14,594 nt of DNA from Candidatus Brocadiaceae bacterium (GTDB lineage Bacteria; Planctomycetota; Brocadiia; Brocadiales; Brocadiaceae), in contig JANLHY010000384.1 in the NCBI GenBank assembly GCA_024653795.1, forward strand, positions 1-14,594, read 5' to 3'. Both the position numbers and the translations under genes were made by a program. This document shows positions 12,551 through 14,594 of this stretch, piece after piece. The notes under the pieces are model-generated. The model did not search any database. It saw only the letters and a program-made list of their open reading frames with translations, and was not told the origin of the DNA. Each line of letters opens with the position of its first letter. Within the stretch, counting starts at the first letter, position 1.

Positions 12551-14594
12551 ACAATATAGTCCTCCATTGAAAGTTCATTTGGCCCAAGAATGCCCGTTTC
12601 GTTATAATATTTACTGTCTGCCAGCACAAGCCAGCCGCTTTTTGTCTCGACGACAAAGGGCGCAAACTGTGGGAATGTGTCCCTGAAAACCTGCACAGAA
12701 TATCTCCTGGCCGTCTTGTATTCATCCAACCCCAATACCCCACCTTTGAGTATCTTTTCAACCAACGCTTTTCCTTCCTCTCCATACGGCACCAGAATTG
12801 AGACAGTGTCGTTCTCTATGAATCGAAACTCATCGGCAATTGTGGCAAAAGGCACGTCAGCGCCTTCTTCAAGTTTTCGTGGCAATGCAAGACGCGTGAT
12901 AATCTCTTTTGCGTCCATCTCTAATGCCCGGCTCCAGTACAGTCTCTGGAAATATTCCTCTACCGCTTTGAGCCCGATGGGGTCCTTTTCAGCCTGTGTA
13001 AGCGTGGCATCGCCATCAAGGGCAGAAAGAGTGTCGATCCCTGCACGCTTTGCCTCTGTAATATCTCGGAGTCTACGGAGATCCTCTTCCACCCTGAAAT
13101 AATAGACTTCCCCAGGGTGAGACATCCTGCCTTCCCGATTGCATCGGCCCGCTGCCTGAGCAATAGAATCAATTCCTGCCATGGCCCTGAATACAACATC
13201 AAAATCAAGATTCACGCCAGCTTCAACAAGCTGGGTGCTGATAACAACAGGGGCTTTAGTTCCTATCTTACGGCAATAGGAGGTCAGCAGTTTGACAATT
13301 CCGATAACATCCTTTCGATGCTGAGGACACATGCTGGTTGAGAGGTGCCACACTCTGTCCGCCACACTTTCGTTCTTCTTTAGTTCTTTGAAGATTGCCT
13401 TAGCGTTGCTCTTTGTATTAAGAATACATAGCACACTTTTACTCTCGCGCACCTTCGCTATTACTCTATCTACGATTTCAGGAACACAGAGTGGCTTCTC
13501 GGAATCAACTGGACGAACCCGGACTCGGCTCAGTGCGATAAAATGTTTATGAGGGTCTGTGATTATGGGACGGATTTTCGTAACACCAATCCTATGATTA
13601 TCCAGCGCTTCTCCATCAAGTCGCCTTGAATCAAGCAGCGGCTGTGTTGCCGTGCAGAAGACAACAGAGCAGTTGTAATTAGTGACAAGTTCCTCCAATG
13701 CCCATGTTACCGCCTTCAGATACCGCACTGGGACAGTTTGTGCCTCATCAAGAATAATGACTGCCTGCCTAATTGCATGCAGACGTCTGCAACGGCTTGG
13801 CTTAGATGCATAAAAAGACTCAAAGAACTGTACGCTTGTGGTTACAACAACCGGACTTTCCCAATTGTCAGCTAATAATTCACTCTCAACAGTTTCCCTT
13901 TTTGGCTCCATATTGCTGTGGTGTTCAAGCACGTTGGTGCTTCCGCTGTCTTGGTCCAATACTTTGCGGAACTCGTCTGCATTTTGATCAATGATGGTCG
14001 TGTAAGGCATTACATATATAACTCTGCGCTTACCATAATTGATTGCATGATGCAGGGCGAACCGCAAACTGGCAAATGTTTTGCCGCCTCCAGTTGGAAC
14101 AGTTAAATCAAAAAAGCCCGGCTCATTCGATGCGGCATCTTTGCACTGCTCTGAGACTTCCTTGCGGACTTTATTGACGATCCCATTCGACGGAAGTGTT
14201 CTCAAATGATCTTCGATCCGCTTCAGTAAGATAGGCAGCTCATCTTTCTTTATCGCTATACGTGTCTGCCATTGGTCAGGATTCCCGGCCTGTTCTGAAT
14301 CAAGTCGGTCTGCATCAACAAGGGCGCTAAAAAGCATTCTTATTGCAAATTGCAGAGAATAAGCATCTCTACCAGATATATTGCCGTCAGAATCAATCCA
14401 ACGACAGATATAATCAAGATTTTCCTCAGACAAAAGCAAGTTGACCAGGAAATCTGTTTTTTTAGAAATCTCCAGCGAGATATTATTCAGATACGGCTCA
14501 ACTGTTTTGGTCAGTCGGTGTTCTAATGATGTTCCGTCACCGACAGAAATCCCATTCAACAAACCCGAATGATGTCCCACAACACAATGAGAAA
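12547..14594 (-). CDS. cas3: Cas3 nuclease-helicase, type I-C (5' end beyond window)
   Basis: Cas3 is recruited by Cascade after target binding and unwinds and degrades the nontarget strand. The frame is open to the right edge. The first visible residues, SHCVVGHHSGL, are the HHxG part of the HD nuclease domain, so the GTG at 14580 is not the true start and the first HD motifs lie outside. The HD domain ends near RMLFSALVDADRLDSE. The helicase shows Walker A TGGGKT (14077-14094), DEAQ (13738-13749), TATQ, the motif VISTQLVEAGVNLDFD, and motif VI QAAGRCNREG. The visible 681 residues leave roughly 70-120 missing by comparison with the family. All visible motifs are intact, and its TGA overlaps the cas5 ATG. 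The operon promoter must lie outside the window. Confidence 0.96.
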   Translation of the reverse strand, partial: SHCVVGHHSGLLNGISVGDGTSLEHRLTKTVEPYLNNISLEISKKTDFLVNLLLSEENLDYICRWIDSDGNISGRDAYSLQFAIRMLFSALVDADRLDSEQAGNPDQWQTRIAIKKDELPILLKRIEDHLRTLPSNGIVNKVRKEVSEQCKDAASNEPGFFDLTVPTGGGKTFASLRFALHHAINYGKRRVIYVMPYTTIIDQNADEFRKVLDQDSGSTNVLEHHSNMEPKRETVESELLADNWESPVVVTTSVQFFESFYASKPSRCRRLHAIRQAVIILDEAQTVPVRYLKAVTWALEELVTNYNCSVVFCTATQPLLDSRRLDGEALDNHRIGVTKIRPIITDPHKHFIALSRVRVRPVDSEKPLCVPEIVDRVIAKVRESKSVLCILNTKSNAKAIFKELKKNESVADRVWHLSTSMCPQHRKDVIGIVKLLTSYCRKIGTKAPVVISTQLVEAGVNLDFDVVFRAMAGIDSIAQAAGRCNREGRMSHPGEVYYFRVEEDLRRLRDITEAKRAGIDTLSALDGDATLTQAEKDPIGLKAVEEYFQRLYWSRALEMDAKEIITRLALPRKLEEGADVPFATIADEFRFIENDTVSILVPYGEEGKALVEKILKGGVLGLDEYKTARRYSVQVFRDTFPQFAPFVVETKSGWLVLADSKYYNETGILGPNELSMEDYIV

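Noticed and set aside
14578..14580. GTG at 14580 as the cas3 start
   Set aside because: It falls inside the HHxG motif of the HD domain and the frame stays open to the window edge.

Overview
The window carries a bacterial chromosome segment with two blocks. The left block (about 1-4,650) is ordinary housekeeping and regulation. The right block (about 4,800-14,594) is a nearly complete type I-C CRISPR-Cas locus, read right to left, and its cas3 runs off the right edge. The organism is uncertain. Moderate GC content, a B12-dependent ribonucleotide reductase and REP-like and MITE-like repeats between genes suggest an environmental, probably Gram-negative, anaerobe or facultative anaerobe. A planctomycete of the Brocadiales type is possible, but nothing here proves it.

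Left block: the 3' part of queA is followed after 15 nt by nrdJ (class II ribonucleotide reductase), both on the plus strand. A minus-strand group points back at them: a small two-helix membrane protein with a zinc ribbon, yqeY, and a PilZ plus double receiver-like protein whose stop codon overlaps the nrdJ stop. A good sigma70-type promoter (4618-4646) sits just upstream of the membrane protein gene.

Right block: in transcription order the genes are cas3, cas5, cas8c (with an internal cas11c start), cas7, a four-helix-bundle/suffix-domain gene, cas4, cas1, cas2, a leader of about 185 bp, and an array of twelve identical 32-bp repeats with eleven 33-34 nt spacers. Cas5 should process crRNA. 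Cas5, Cas7, Cas8c and Cas11c should form Cascade, Cas3 should degrade the target, and Cas4, Cas1 and Cas2 should acquire spacers. The effector genes are tightly coupled, with ATGA and GTGA overlaps and strong ribosome binding sites. Every junction from cas7 to cas2 instead holds extra DNA: the four-helix-bundle gene with palindromic repeats, a MITE-like repeat between cas4 and cas1, and a REP-like palindrome between cas1 and cas2.

The most interesting points are: (1) the four-helix-bundle gene inserted between cas7 and cas4; (2) a 29-bp palindrome present once inside that gene and again across its stop and the cas4 start codon; (3) a single 37-nt hairpin repeat of a different CRISPR family at the leader-distal end of the array; (4) a clear internal ribosome binding site and ATG for Cas11c in cas8c.
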